20,423 nucleotides of DNA. Origin: Erysipelotrichaceae bacterium (GTDB taxonomy: Bacteria > Bacillota_I > Bacilli_A > Erysipelotrichales > Erysipelotrichaceae). The translations under genes were made by a program, and so were the position numbers. The notes below the pieces were generated by a model that had not been told where the DNA came from, ran no database searches, and was given only the letters and a program-made list of their open reading frames with translations. Of this stretch, positions 1-8,222 are shown piece after piece (within the stretch, counting starts at the first letter, position 1; each line of letters starts with the position of its first letter). The stretch lies in assembly GCA_900770275.1 (NCBI GenBank), contig CAAGJS010000085.1, positions 1-20,423 on the forward strand, written 5' to 3'.

Positions 1-803
1 GAAGCCTTGGCACAACGATCAGCTACGATGGCCCGGCCGAACTGGAAACGGTCGCCGAAAGCTTCAACACCATGTCCAAGCGCCTGGAAGAAGCGGAAGA
101 TCAGCGTAACAAAGCCGAACAACAGCAAACCAAGCTCATCACCGACATCTCCCATGATCTGAAAACACCGATCACAGTCATTCAGGGCTATGCCAAAGCG
201 ATCAATGACGGCGTCGTTCCCCAGGATCAGATCCCGCAGTATCTCCATACGATCTATCTCAAATCCAACAACCTTGCCGATCTGATCAACACGTTCCATA
301 CCTACAGCAAACTATCGCACCCCGACTTCCATCTTGATCTCCGGAAGGAAAATCTCAGCGAAGTAACCCGCGAATATTTCGCCGCAAAGTATGAAGAACT
401 CAACATCAGCAGCTTCGAACTTGAAGCCGACCTTCCCGAAACTCCGGTCTATGTCAATCTGGACGTACTCAACTTCAACCGCGTCCTGGAAAACATTCTC
501 TCCAATGCCCTTCGCTACAACCCCAAAGGGACAAAAATCCTGGTCCATCTGAATAACGATGAAGAACATCATCAGGCGATTCTTACTCTCGCCGACAGCG
601 GCATCGGCATCCCGCCCGAAATGGCAAAGCACATCTTCGACCCCTTCTATACCGGCGACGCCTCGCGGGGCACCCATGGCAGCGGACTGGGGCTCTCCAT
701 TGCCAGAACCATCGTCGAAATGCACCGGGGAACCATTGAACTACTCCCCCGGGATGGCGAATGGAAAACGATCTTCCGCATCACGCTTCCAATCATTGAC
801 TGA
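1..803 (+). CDS. Sensor histidine kinase, 3' part (5' end outside the window)
   Basis: This is the C-terminal part of a membrane two-component sensor kinase that would autophosphorylate on His and pass the phosphate to a response regulator. The frame is open from base 3 at the window edge, so the ATG at 72 is internal. The residues before it (GPAELETVAESFNTMSKRL) look like the end of a HAMP linker. A HisKA dimerisation helix with the H-box SHDLKTPITVIQGY follows. The HATPase_c domain shows an N-box (ILSNALRYNPKG), G1 (DSGIGIPPE), F-box (FDPFYTG) and G2 (GSGLGLSIARTI). All key catalytic motifs are intact. The sensor domain, transmembrane segments and any partner regulator lie upstream, outside the window. 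The signal cannot be inferred. A terminator follows directly, so the kinase is the last gene of its operon. Confidence 0.93.
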   Translation, partial: SLGTTISYDGPAELETVAESFNTMSKRLEEAEDQRNKAEQQQTKLITDISHDLKTPITVIQGYAKAINDGVVPQDQIPQYLHTIYLKSNNLADLINTFHTYSKLSHPDFHLDLRKENLSEVTREYFAAKYEELNISSFELEADLPETPVYVNLDVLNFNRVLENILSNALRYNPKGTKILVHLNNDEEHHQAILTLADSGIGIPPEMAKHIFDPFYTGDASRGTHGSGLGLSIARTIVEMHRGTIELLPRDGEWKTIFRITLPIID

Positions 804-810
804 ATCAGTA

Positions 811-846
811 AAAGGGCGATCCCGTTAATGGAACCGCCCTTTCTTT
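811..846. terminator. Bidirectional rho-independent terminator between convergent genes
   Basis: The inverted repeat AAAGGGCG (811-818) / CGCCCTTT (835-842) has a 16-nt loop. It is followed by TTCTTTC on the plus strand and by TTTT on the minus strand. It lies 8 nt after the kinase stop and 12 nt past the stop of the convergent nucleoside hydrolase, so it probably ends transcription from both directions. Confidence 0.8.
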
Positions 847-853
847 CAACATG

Positions 854-1771
854 TCAGGACAGATGACTGAGGCGCTCCTCAACACCGGCCCAGAACCGGT
901 CGCAATCCAGCTGCAGACCGATTTCAATGTTCGCCGCCTTATGATACCGGTTGTTCAGATCACATACCGTCCGCCCGTAGCACGGCCCGTGCGACAGATC
1001 AATCTCCGCATAGACAGGCTTCAGAGAGAACAGTTGCGGCTCACTGACATACATCACCGTCGTCACATCATGAACATGAACCTGATAGGCGTGCTGGTCA
1101 ATCTGTTCCTGCAGAATATCTGCACAGAGACTGCCTGCCCTGTTGCCAAGCCCCCGCATCCTCTTCAGCGTCGAATCATCCACAACAGTCTGCTCCGTAA
1201 GATCCAGACCCATCATCACGATCGGAACACCCGAGGAATACACAACAGCCGCCGCCTCCGGATCTGCGTAAATGTTGAATTCCGCCGCCGGCGTCGTATT
1301 GCCAAACCCGGCCGAACCGCCCATCAGCACAATCTTCTGAATCTTCTGCGCAATCCGCGGCTTTAGACGCAGAGCCATCGCAAGATTGGTCAACGGCCCC
1401 GTAGCACAGACCACGATATCGCCATCACTTGCCATCAGCGTACGGATCAGATAACTGACGGCATGTTCTTTTTCCGGCGACCGTGTCAGTTCCACGAAGT
1501 CCCGGTTCAGCAGCCCGTTTCTGCCATGGACCGCCTTGGCAAGAATCTGATCACGCACCAGCGGACGATCACAGCCCGCATAGACCGGTACATTCAGGCC
1601 AAGATATTCCAGAACCCGCAGCGAGTTCGCCGTCGTCAGCGACACTTCTACGTTGCCGGCCACCGTCGTGACCGCCAGCAGCTCAAGATCAGCACTGCCG
1701 GCAGCCGTCATGATGGCAATCGCGTCATCCTTGCCCGTATCGCAATCAATGATAATCTTCTGCTTTGCCAT
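854..1771 (-). CDS. Inosine-uridine preferring nucleoside hydrolase (copy 1, last gene of operon)
   Basis: This cytoplasmic N-ribosyl hydrolase would split ribonucleosides into free base and ribose. It has 305 aa, normal for the IUNH family. The Ca2+-binding signature DCDTGKDD is at residues 9-16. ATGPLTNLA, the MGG loop (VLMGGSAGFGN), AEFNIYADPEAA and the C-terminal HDVTTVM, whose His-Asp completes the active site, are all present. It starts 6 nt after the stop of the upstream permease gene. No Shine-Dalgarno is visible, so translation probably depends on coupling. It is the last gene of the long minus-strand nucleoside operon and is followed by the terminator at 811-846. Purine versus pyrimidine preference cannot be read from the sequence. 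Confidence 0.93.
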   Translation of the reverse strand: MAKQKIIIDCDTGKDDAIAIMTAAGSADLELLAVTTVAGNVEVSLTTANSLRVLEYLGLNVPVYAGCDRPLVRDQILAKAVHGRNGLLNRDFVELTRSPEKEHAVSYLIRTLMASDGDIVVCATGPLTNLAMALRLKPRIAQKIQKIVLMGGSAGFGNTTPAAEFNIYADPEAAAVVYSSGVPIVMMGLDLTEQTVVDDSTLKRMRGLGNRAGSLCADILQEQIDQHAYQVHVHDVTTVMYVSEPQLFSLKPVYAEIDLSHGPCYGRTVCDLNNRYHKAANIEIGLQLDCDRFWAGVEERLSHLS

Positions 1772-1777
1772 GAAAAA

Positions 1778-2719
1778 CTATGCTTTGGCTGCCACTTTCT
1801 TCTGACCAAGCTCAATCTTGCGCTTCTTATTGATGGAAACAATGCTCGTAATAATGATCGCAAAAATCGTAGCCAGATACGGGATCATATTCAGGAACTC
1901 GGTCGGGAAATTCGTCTGACTCTTCATCGTCGTACCGAGCGTATCTGCGAAACCGAAGATCAGCGAAGCGAACATCGTACCGACCGGATTTCCGCCCGCC
2001 ATGTTCTGGGCAGAAAGACCAATATAACCACGGCCGTTGACCATGTTCTTCATAAAGAACGTGACCCAGCTCAGCGACATGAACGCCCCGCACAGACCGC
2101 AAAGCACACCGCAGAATGCAAAGGAAATGTAGCCGATCTTATTGACCGAAATACCGACCGACTCCGCCGCATGCGGATTTTCACCAACCGCGCGAATCCG
2201 CAGACCGATTCTCGTCTTCTTCAGCATGAACCAGACCAGGAACACGCACAGGAACGAAATATACGTCAAAAGACTCTGCCCCGAGATGATTCTTCCAAGA
2301 ACAGGGATCTTCTCAATCAGCGGAATATTCACCGTCGGAATCTGATAGCTGCGCATCGTACCAGCCGTCGTCGACTTCTCGCCCGTCAGCAGATACATCA
2401 CAAATACCGTGCCGCCGCTGGCCATCAGGTTGAACGCAATACAGGTCAGATACAGGTCCGTCTTACCGGTAAGACTGGCGAAGGCAATGAACAGTCCCGT
2501 CACAAGACCGGTAACAATCGCCCCGAGAAGACCGGCCCACACCGAGCCGCCGTAATGCGCCGCAATAACACCGCCAAGAGCGGCACAAAGGATCATACCT
2601 TCCGTGCCCATGTTGAACATGCCGGCCTTCGCCGTAATCAATGCGGCAAGAGCCGCAAAGATGATCGGCGTCGCCATCTTGATTCCATCCGCAACAAACG
2701 CTACCCAATCGATACTCAT
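1778..2719 (-). CDS. nupQ: Nucleoside ABC transporter permease (NupQ/YufQ-like)
   Basis: This is one of the two integral membrane subunits of a BmpA-type nucleoside importer. At 313 aa it is close to B. subtilis NupQ. The hydrophobic segments are typical of BPD_transp_2 permeases. The conserved motif AKAGMFNMGTEGM lies near the N-terminus, and GYIGLSAQNMAGGNPVGTMFASLIFG lies in the second half. The ATG overlaps the stop of the preceding permease in an ATGA (2716-2719). It is preceded by an AAGGAGG ribosome binding site, which fixes the start and implies translational coupling. It sits between the partner permease and a nucleoside hydrolase, which supports nucleosides as the substrate rather than a sugar. 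The family also includes simple sugar permeases, so the exact substrate is inferred from context. Confidence 0.93.
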   Translation of the reverse strand: MSIDWVAFVADGIKMATPIIFAALAALITAKAGMFNMGTEGMILCAALGGVIAAHYGGSVWAGLLGAIVTGLVTGLFIAFASLTGKTDLYLTCIAFNLMASGGTVFVMYLLTGEKSTTAGTMRSYQIPTVNIPLIEKIPVLGRIISGQSLLTYISFLCVFLVWFMLKKTRIGLRIRAVGENPHAAESVGISVNKIGYISFAFCGVLCGLCGAFMSLSWVTFFMKNMVNGRGYIGLSAQNMAGGNPVGTMFASLIFGFADTLGTTMKSQTNFPTEFLNMIPYLATIFAIIITSIVSINKKRKIELGQKKVAAKA

Positions 2720-3942
2720 AAGGACGGATCCTCCTTTTTCGTCTCACCCGAAGACGCCCCGCCGGCGTCATCTCCAACAGCCGCTATCTTCTTCGCCGTA
2801 TCTGTATCAGTCGAAACTTCCTTAACCTCTGCCGAGGCACTGTCACTGACAGACTTAACCGCAGACTTGGCCTTCTCATCTTCCTCTGCAGCCTTGAAGA
2901 TCAGACGATTCTTCATGCCGGACATGAAGGATTCAGCCGCAACCAGAAGAATGATGATACCCTGAATGACCGTAACGAACTCAATCGGAATATCGCCGCT
3001 CGTATTTACAACATCGGCACCGATACGGATATAGGCAAGAAACAGAGCCGCAACCGGAACCAGCACCGGATTGTTGCGCGCAAGAACCGCAACCAGCAGA
3101 CCATCGAAGCCGTGTCCCGTCGTCGCTGTCCACTGGAAACGAGTATAGTTGCTCATCATTTCCGTCGCACCGCCAATGCCGGCAAGCGCACCGCCGGCCA
3201 GCTGCGCCGTAAAGGAAATGCCCACCGAAGACAGACCGACCGCCTGCGAGAACTTCGGGTTCGCACCGACAAGACGCATCTTCCATCCAAACGAAGTCTT
3301 ATAGAAGATGATGGCAACAATGATCACCGCCGCAATCGCAACGAAGACACCGCTCTGAATCCGGAACTTTCCAAGAATGTTGGGAAGCTGGATGCTTTCC
3401 GGAATCTCCATGGAACCCATGTAGGAGATGTTCGGATCACGCAGCTTATAGCGAAGAATGTAAACCGCAAGATAAGCAACCGCACTGTTGAGCATCAGCG
3501 ACGTAACGACGACATTCGCATTGAACTTCCGGTCCAGGATCGCCGGAATGAATGCCAGAACAACGCCCGTAACAATCGCAACCACATACATCAGCGGAAC
3601 CATGACCGCCGCCGGAAGATTCGCTCCCGCCAGCGACAGACCTGCCCAGGTAACCATCGCAGCCGCCAGCATGAAGATACTTTCACCGATCAGGTTGAAC
3701 TTATTGACGGCTGAGATGAAACACATCGACAGACCGCAGAGCGTAAATGGAACCGCAAGATTGATGATGGAACCAATACGGCGCTGCGAAGAGAACGGAC
3801 CCAGAATGAACTGCTTAATGATGAACAGCGGCTCATCCGAAACAAGAAACAGAATTACCAGCGCAATACCGTAGGCAATAGCAAGGGCCACAATAATGCG
3901 GACCACTTCCATTACCGCTTCAATTCGCTGTGTCTTATTCAT
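2716..3942 (-). CDS. nupP: Nucleoside ABC transporter permease (NupP/YufP-like) with charged C-terminal tail
   Basis: This is the second membrane subunit of the BmpA-type nucleoside importer. It has 408 aa. The first ~350 residues are a normal BPD_transp_2 permease with many hydrophobic segments and the motif TGHGFDGLLVAVLARNNPV. The last ~50 residues after FMSGMKNRLIFK form a non-membrane tail rich in Glu, Asp, Lys, Ser and Thr, which the shorter family members such as B. subtilis YufP appear to lack. The start ATG overlaps the ATPase stop by 4 nt (3939-3942), with GGAGGG upstream. The tail probably faces the cytosol and is low-complexity, so it may be disordered. Nothing in it gives a function. 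Confidence 0.92.
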   Translation of the reverse strand: MNKTQRIEAVMEVVRIIVALAIAYGIALVILFLVSDEPLFIIKQFILGPFSSQRRIGSIINLAVPFTLCGLSMCFISAVNKFNLIGESIFMLAAAMVTWAGLSLAGANLPAAVMVPLMYVVAIVTGVVLAFIPAILDRKFNANVVVTSLMLNSAVAYLAVYILRYKLRDPNISYMGSMEIPESIQLPNILGKFRIQSGVFVAIAAVIIVAIIFYKTSFGWKMRLVGANPKFSQAVGLSSVGISFTAQLAGGALAGIGGATEMMSNYTRFQWTATTGHGFDGLLVAVLARNNPVLVPVAALFLAYIRIGADVVNTSGDIPIEFVTVIQGIIILLVAAESFMSGMKNRLIFKAAEEDEKAKSAVKSVSDSASAEVKEVSTDTDTAKKIAAVGDDAGGASSGETKKEDPSL

Positions 3943-5486
3943 AACAAGCCCTCCATCTGCGCCGGCGTCATTTCCTTGACTCCAAGCATGTATTCACCAA
4001 GCGCCTCTTCGGTAATCTCACTCGCCTTGGCAAATGCCGCAACGATCTTTCCCTTATGAATGACCAGCAGACGATCCGAGCAGCCAAGCAGCTCGTTCAG
4101 GTCCGCCGAAATCAAAAGCGTACCCGTATTTTCCTCACGTGCCTTGCGAATGATCGTCTTGCGGATCATCTGCGCCGTACCGATATCAATACCGCGCGTC
4201 GGCTGACATGCCAGAATGAAATTTGCACCACTCGTAAACTCACGGGCAACGACGACCTTCTGAATATTGCCGCCCGACAGCATACGCACCGGCTGATCCG
4301 GACCATCGCAGGCAATTTCAAAGTCCTTGATATACTGCCGCGCAATCTCATCAATCTTCTTATCATCCATGAACATGCCCTTCTTGAAGTCCTTCTTCGT
4401 GAAGCGGTCTGCCATGATGTTCATCTTGATGCTCATATTGCCCGCAATACCCTCGATCATCCGGTCCTCCGGAATGTAGGCCATACCGAGATCACGGATC
4501 TGACGCACCGTTTTGCCCTTGATCGATGTACCGTTAATATCAACTTCTCCATCCGCGAAATCACCCAGTCCCGAAAGTACCTGTGCCAGTTCCGACTGGC
4601 CGTTGCCCTCAACACCGGCAATGCCGACCACTTCCCCGGCATCGACATTGAAGGAAATGCCATCCAGAACATGCTGACCGAAGTCGTTGATCTTCACCAG
4701 ATTGCGAATCGAAACAACCGGCTTTCCGGGTTTGGGATCTTCCTTGTCCAGCGTCAGTACGACATCGCGGCCGACGATGAGCTTCGAAATCTTGGCCTCA
4801 TCCAGATCCTTCGTATCATAGGTTCCCATGCCCCGGCCATGACGCAGCACCGTCACATGATTGCTGATGCGAAGAACTTCTTCCAGCTTATGGGAAATGA
4901 AGATGACTGAAACACCGCTGTCACGCAGCTTGAACAGTTGCTCAAACAGCTCCTCCGTTTCCTGCGGCGTCAGAACGGCCGTCGGCTCATCAAGGATCAG
5001 AATCTTCGCACCCTTGTAAAGAGCCTTCAGAATCTCAACCTTCTGCATCTGTCCGACACTCAGGTCCCGCACCTTCGACGTCGCACTCACATTGAAGTTG
5101 TACTTCTTTGCGATTTCCTGGGTCGCCTTGACCGCTTGATCAAAGTCATACAGACCGTTTTTCATCGGCTCCGCACCGAGGGTTACGTTTTCCGCAACCG
5201 TCAGCGACGGCACCAGCATAAAGTGCTGATGAACCATGCCGATTCCCTTGGCAATCGCATCCAGCGGGTCCGTGATCTTAACAGGCTGCCCATTGAGGTA
5301 AATCTTTCCTTCCTGCGCCTCTTCCATTCCGAAGAGAACCTTCATCAAGGTTGTTTTGCCGGCACCGTTTTCACCGACAAGCGCATGGATCTCATTTGCC
5401 TCAATGGAAAATGTGACACCCTTATTGGCCACAAATCCGTTCGGATAGATCTTGGTAATATTTTCCATCCGCAATACTTCTGTCAC
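3939..5486 (-). CDS. nupO: Nucleoside ABC transporter ATP-binding protein, duplicated ATPase (NupO/YufO-like)
   Basis: This cytoplasmic energy-coupling subunit has 515 aa and two ABC domains in tandem, the layout of NupO, RbsA and MglA. Domain 1 has Walker A GENGAGKT (38-45), signature LSVGQMQK and Walker B ILILDEP. Domain 2 has a degenerate Walker A (GVEGNGQS), signature LSGGNIQK and ACQPTRGID, as is usual in this family. I chose the GTG start at 5486 because a GGGAGG site lies 8 nt upstream. The ATG six codons later is the alternative. A ~190-nt gap with strong RNA structure separates it from the lipoprotein gene upstream, whereas the downstream permease overlaps it. This arrangement would let the binding protein be made in excess of the ATPase. 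Confidence 0.95.
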   Translation of the reverse strand: MTEVLRMENITKIYPNGFVANKGVTFSIEANEIHALVGENGAGKTTLMKVLFGMEEAQEGKIYLNGQPVKITDPLDAIAKGIGMVHQHFMLVPSLTVAENVTLGAEPMKNGLYDFDQAVKATQEIAKKYNFNVSATSKVRDLSVGQMQKVEILKALYKGAKILILDEPTAVLTPQETEELFEQLFKLRDSGVSVIFISHKLEEVLRISNHVTVLRHGRGMGTYDTKDLDEAKISKLIVGRDVVLTLDKEDPKPGKPVVSIRNLVKINDFGQHVLDGISFNVDAGEVVGIAGVEGNGQSELAQVLSGLGDFADGEVDINGTSIKGKTVRQIRDLGMAYIPEDRMIEGIAGNMSIKMNIMADRFTKKDFKKGMFMDDKKIDEIARQYIKDFEIACDGPDQPVRMLSGGNIQKVVVAREFTSGANFILACQPTRGIDIGTAQMIRKTIIRKAREENTGTLLISADLNELLGCSDRLLVIHKGKIVAAFAKASEITEEALGEYMLGVKEMTPAQMEGLL

Positions 5487-5533
5487 GAGCTTATCCTCCC
5501 GATTCTAATATCCATTCCGATTATTCTCTGTTA

Positions 5534-5628
5534 GGCAGAATGCCACTGACCGGACGTCGTCAGCCCCTCATAACACTACCGGAAATGATGAGGAGTTCAC
5601 GACGCCCGGCAGGCAGGTTTCCCTGCCT
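5534..5628 (-). ncRNA. Structured RNA element between the lipoprotein gene and its ATPase
   Basis: Read as minus-strand RNA, this stretch folds into three stems. P1 is AGGCAGG-GAAA-CCUGCCU (5628-5611), a 7-bp stem closed by a GNRA tetraloop. One base later P2 is an 11-bp stem (5609-5599 with 5560-5550, one G-U pair), a small internal loop, an 8-bp inner stem (5595-5588 with 5571-5564) and a 16-nt terminal loop. P3 is GGCA-UUC-UGCC (5544-5534). No U-run follows, so it is not a plain terminator. Placed after bmpA and before the ATPase, it may act as a 3' stabiliser or processing element that sets subunit ratios, or as an unclassified cis-regulatory RNA. I could not match it to a riboswitch class I know. 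The structure is seen; the role is inferred. Confidence 0.55.
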
Positions 5629-5676
5629 TTCCGAGGCGCTGCTTTTTTACGCAATGGTTTCCCTAAAGAAAATTAC

Positions 5677-6807
5677 TTACTGAACGTTTGCCAGATACGC
5701 GTTGTATTCCGTATCGTTCTCAAAATCAAAGTAGCTCTTGACGGTCAGCTCGCCGCTCTTAATCTTATCCGCAGCCTCCGAAATTTCGTTTCTCAGATCT
5801 TCCGGCGTATTTGCTTCATAGAAATCATTGTCAACGATACCGACCGAATCCTGCGCAAGACCGAGGCGCGTCGTATGACCCCACATCGAATCATCGCCGT
5901 TCTCGATGGAATGCATGATGGAAACCAGAGAGTTGCCTACTTCCTTCAGCATCGAAGTAAGAATGACATCTGCCTTTTCAGGGTTCTCGCCATCTTTGTA
6001 CATAGCATACTGGTCGGAATCGACACCGATTGCCCACACATCATTCAGCTCCGTGCATGCTTCGAACAGACCATCACCCGATCCGCCGGCAACCTGATAG
6101 AAGATATCCGCATTGTTATTGCGGGCCTGATCGAGAACGATCTCCTTCATCTTGGCCGGATCCGTCCAAGAGTCAACCGCCGCCTTTACAACCTTGACGC
6201 TTGTTCCATGCGCCGTGTTGTAATCCATGACACCGTTGACGAAACCGGTAACGAAGTCATTAATGACCGGGTTCTCAACGCCGACGTCAACCGCAACCGT
6301 TCCCGTCTTCGTCATGCCTGCTGCCAGCATGCCAACGAGATAGGAACCTTCATTCTGCGCATAGAAGATGCAGGTCATATTGTCCGGCAGCTGATCATCG
6401 GACCAGTTTTCATCGAAACCGACGAACTTGACATCCGGATACTCCTCGGCAAGCTTTGCCATGATCTCCATGTAGGTTGAAGATCCGAGAATATACTGAT
6501 ATCCCTGATCAATCGCATCGAGAATGCCATCTTCGTACTTGTCAGCCTTCGAAGCATCGCCAAGCTCGAAAGTCTTTTCTTCCCAGCCTTCGCTCTTCAG
6601 AATCTGCATGCCGGCTTCACCGGAATCCGAGAACGACTTGTCACCGAGAGCGCCGACGATGTAGGCGATCTTCCCTTTGGACTCCCCGGAGTCCGCAGCA
6701 GCACTGCTGCCGGAAGAAGATGTGTCCGTGCCGGAAGAACTTCCGCCGCAGGCAGCGAGTGACAGCGACATTGCTGCTGTCATGAGAATGGAAACTAGCT
6801 TTTTCAT
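5677..6807 (-). CDS. bmpA: BmpA/NupN-type nucleoside-binding lipoprotein
   Basis: This is the extracellular substrate-binding lipoprotein of the nucleoside ABC importer (BMP/PnrA family). It has 376 aa. The N-terminus is a lipoprotein signal peptide with lipobox LAAC (17-20), so Cys20 would be lipidated. A Ser/Gly/Thr-rich linker follows to about residue 44, then the BMP domain begins (GKIAYIVGALGDKSFSDSGEAG). Other family features are GFDENW, a GMLAAGMTKTGTVAVDVGV block and IGVDSDQYAM. The start has a near-perfect AAAGGAGG site 5 nt upstream. The gene follows the MATE gene by 55 nt that contain a small hairpin (6830-6848). No convincing separate promoter was found, though one cannot be excluded. 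Nucleoside as ligand is inferred from the family and the neighbouring hydrolase and phosphorylase genes. Confidence 0.94.
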   Translation of the reverse strand: MKKLVSILMTAAMSLSLAACGGSSSGTDTSSSGSSAAADSGESKGKIAYIVGALGDKSFSDSGEAGMQILKSEGWEEKTFELGDASKADKYEDGILDAIDQGYQYILGSSTYMEIMAKLAEEYPDVKFVGFDENWSDDQLPDNMTCIFYAQNEGSYLVGMLAAGMTKTGTVAVDVGVENPVINDFVTGFVNGVMDYNTAHGTSVKVVKAAVDSWTDPAKMKEIVLDQARNNNADIFYQVAGGSGDGLFEACTELNDVWAIGVDSDQYAMYKDGENPEKADVILTSMLKEVGNSLVSIMHSIENGDDSMWGHTTRLGLAQDSVGIVDNDFYEANTPEDLRNEISEAADKIKSGELTVKSYFDFENDTEYNAYLANVQ

Positions 6808-6829
6808 ATATCCTCCTTTGATATGATTG

Positions 6830-6848
6830 CCCTTCAGCTAGCGAAGGG
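6830..6848. other. Small hairpin upstream of the bmpA ribosome binding site
   Basis: The inverted repeat CCCTTC / GAAGGG has a 7-nt loop that contains GCTAGC. No U-run follows on either strand, so it is unlikely to be a full terminator. It sits in the 55-nt gap between the MATE and bmpA genes and could be an RNA processing or mRNA-protection point ahead of bmpA. Confidence 0.4.
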
Positions 6849-6862
6849 ACTTAGCCTGAATT

Positions 6863-8221
6863 TCAATGCCTCGTCAGATCCTGGATCCACTTCATGGACA
6901 GGACCCGGAACACGCCAACCATAGCCTCAATCACAATTGCAAACTTGATAACGCTCACGACAACAACCGGAGCCCAGTGCCACAGGAATGCACCGCAGGC
7001 TGCCAGCGGAATCGTCGTCATCCACATGGCAACGATATCCGTATAGAAGCCGGTCTTACCGTCACCGCCGGCTCTTAGAATCGCAATGGTACCGGTCATC
7101 TCCAGCAGCGAGAACGGCCAGATCACTACGAATACTTTCATGAATTGTAACGCATAGGCCCGCGTCTCAGCATCCAATGCGTAAAGAGAAAGGAAAGGTT
7201 TTGCCCCGAACCATGTAACAGCTGAAAGCAGCAGCCCGATCAGCAGGCCAACCCACAGCATCGACTTCGATTCCCTCTCGACCATCCGCCGGTCATTTTC
7301 ACCGATCGTCTTGCCGATGACGACCGAACAGGCATTGTTATAGCCGTTGCCGACACTTGCACAAAGGTTGTAGAGAACAACGGTAACGCTGTAGGCCGCC
7401 ACAACCGAAGATCCCAGATGGCCCGTAATCATGCTCGAAGTACTTGTACCCAGGGACCAGATGACCTCATGGCTGACAATCGGTGCCGAAGCATGCAGGA
7501 AATCGCCGGAAATCACCGGATCCGTGCGCTTCAGATCACCGACCCTGAACTGTACTTTCTTTTCTTTTCTGAGAACAAAGTTTCCGATCACACACAGCTC
7601 AACAATCCGCGCAATGACCGTTGCCAGTCCCATGCCGTTGATGCCCAGCGCCGGCAGTCCAAGATGTCCCTGCAGCAATGCCCAGCTGAGCAGAATGTTT
7701 ACCGAATAGGAAATGACATTCGTCAGAAGAATGACCCGCACCTGTTCAACGGAACGCATGATGCCGAAGAACATAAGGCTGAGTCCGCACAACGGATACA
7801 TCAGTGCACAGATCCGCAGATATCCGGTCCCGGCCTGAATCAGTTCAGGATCCGAACTGTAGATGCCAAGCACCGCCTTTGGAAACACCAGGACAACTGC
7901 CATCGCAATCAATCCGATCAGAAACGCAGCCTTCAGACCGGCCGCCAGCACCCTGCGGATCGACTCCATATCCTTGCGGCCCCAATACTGCGCCGCCAGA
8001 ACCCCTGCACCTACGGCAAATCCGTTGACAACCGTATAGTAGATGAAGAACACCTGATTCGCCTGACTCAGGGCAGCCATCTGCAGCTGATCATAACTTC
8101 CCAGCAGAATACTGTTGAACGTATCCACGCTGATCCGAAGCAGATCCTGCAGCATAATCGGCACCGCCAGTGCGGCAATCATCTGATAGAATTTTCTGTC
8201 CCGAACAATATCCAGTTTCAT
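6863..8221 (-). CDS. MATE family multidrug/metabolite exporter
   Basis: This is an inner-membrane antiporter of the MATE (NorM/DinF-like) family, expected to expel substrates in exchange for Na+ or H+. It has 452 aa, the usual length for a 12-helix protein. Recognisable segments are PIMLQDLLRISVDTFNSILLG at the N-terminus, GFAVGAGVLAAQYWGRKD, and the pseudo-repeat SSVVAAYSVTVVLYNLCASVGNGYNNACSVVIGKTIGEND in the second half. The start is 1 nt past the stop of the nucleoside hydrolase gene. No clear ribosome binding site is present, so coupling is likely. Its place inside a nucleoside uptake and breakdown operon suggests a substrate linked to that pathway, such as free bases or toxic nucleoside analogues. 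That is inference only. Confidence 0.9.
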   Translation of the reverse strand: MKLDIVRDRKFYQMIAALAVPIMLQDLLRISVDTFNSILLGSYDQLQMAALSQANQVFFIYYTVVNGFAVGAGVLAAQYWGRKDMESIRRVLAAGLKAAFLIGLIAMAVVLVFPKAVLGIYSSDPELIQAGTGYLRICALMYPLCGLSLMFFGIMRSVEQVRVILLTNVISYSVNILLSWALLQGHLGLPALGINGMGLATVIARIVELCVIGNFVLRKEKKVQFRVGDLKRTDPVISGDFLHASAPIVSHEVIWSLGTSTSSMITGHLGSSVVAAYSVTVVLYNLCASVGNGYNNACSVVIGKTIGENDRRMVERESKSMLWVGLLIGLLLSAVTWFGAKPFLSLYALDAETRAYALQFMKVFVVIWPFSLLEMTGTIAILRAGGDGKTGFYTDIVAMWMTTIPLAACGAFLWHWAPVVVVSVIKFAIVIEAMVGVFRVLSMKWIQDLTRH

Positions 8222-8222
8222 C

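Noticed and set aside
1463..2965. 500-codon open frame on the plus strand
   Set aside because: It lies antisense to the hydrolase and both permease genes. The translation is rich in Arg, His and Asn with no domain logic, and the minus-strand frames carry clear family motifs. It is an artefact of codon bias.
4056..4910. 284-codon open frame on the plus strand
   Set aside because: It is antisense to the duplicated ABC ATPase and shows no recognisable motif.
5534..5648. Plus-strand small RNA ending at the T6 run at 5643-5648
   Set aside because: The stem nearest the T-run ends about 14 nt before it, so it is not a proper terminator. The GNRA tetraloop exists only in the minus-strand reading.
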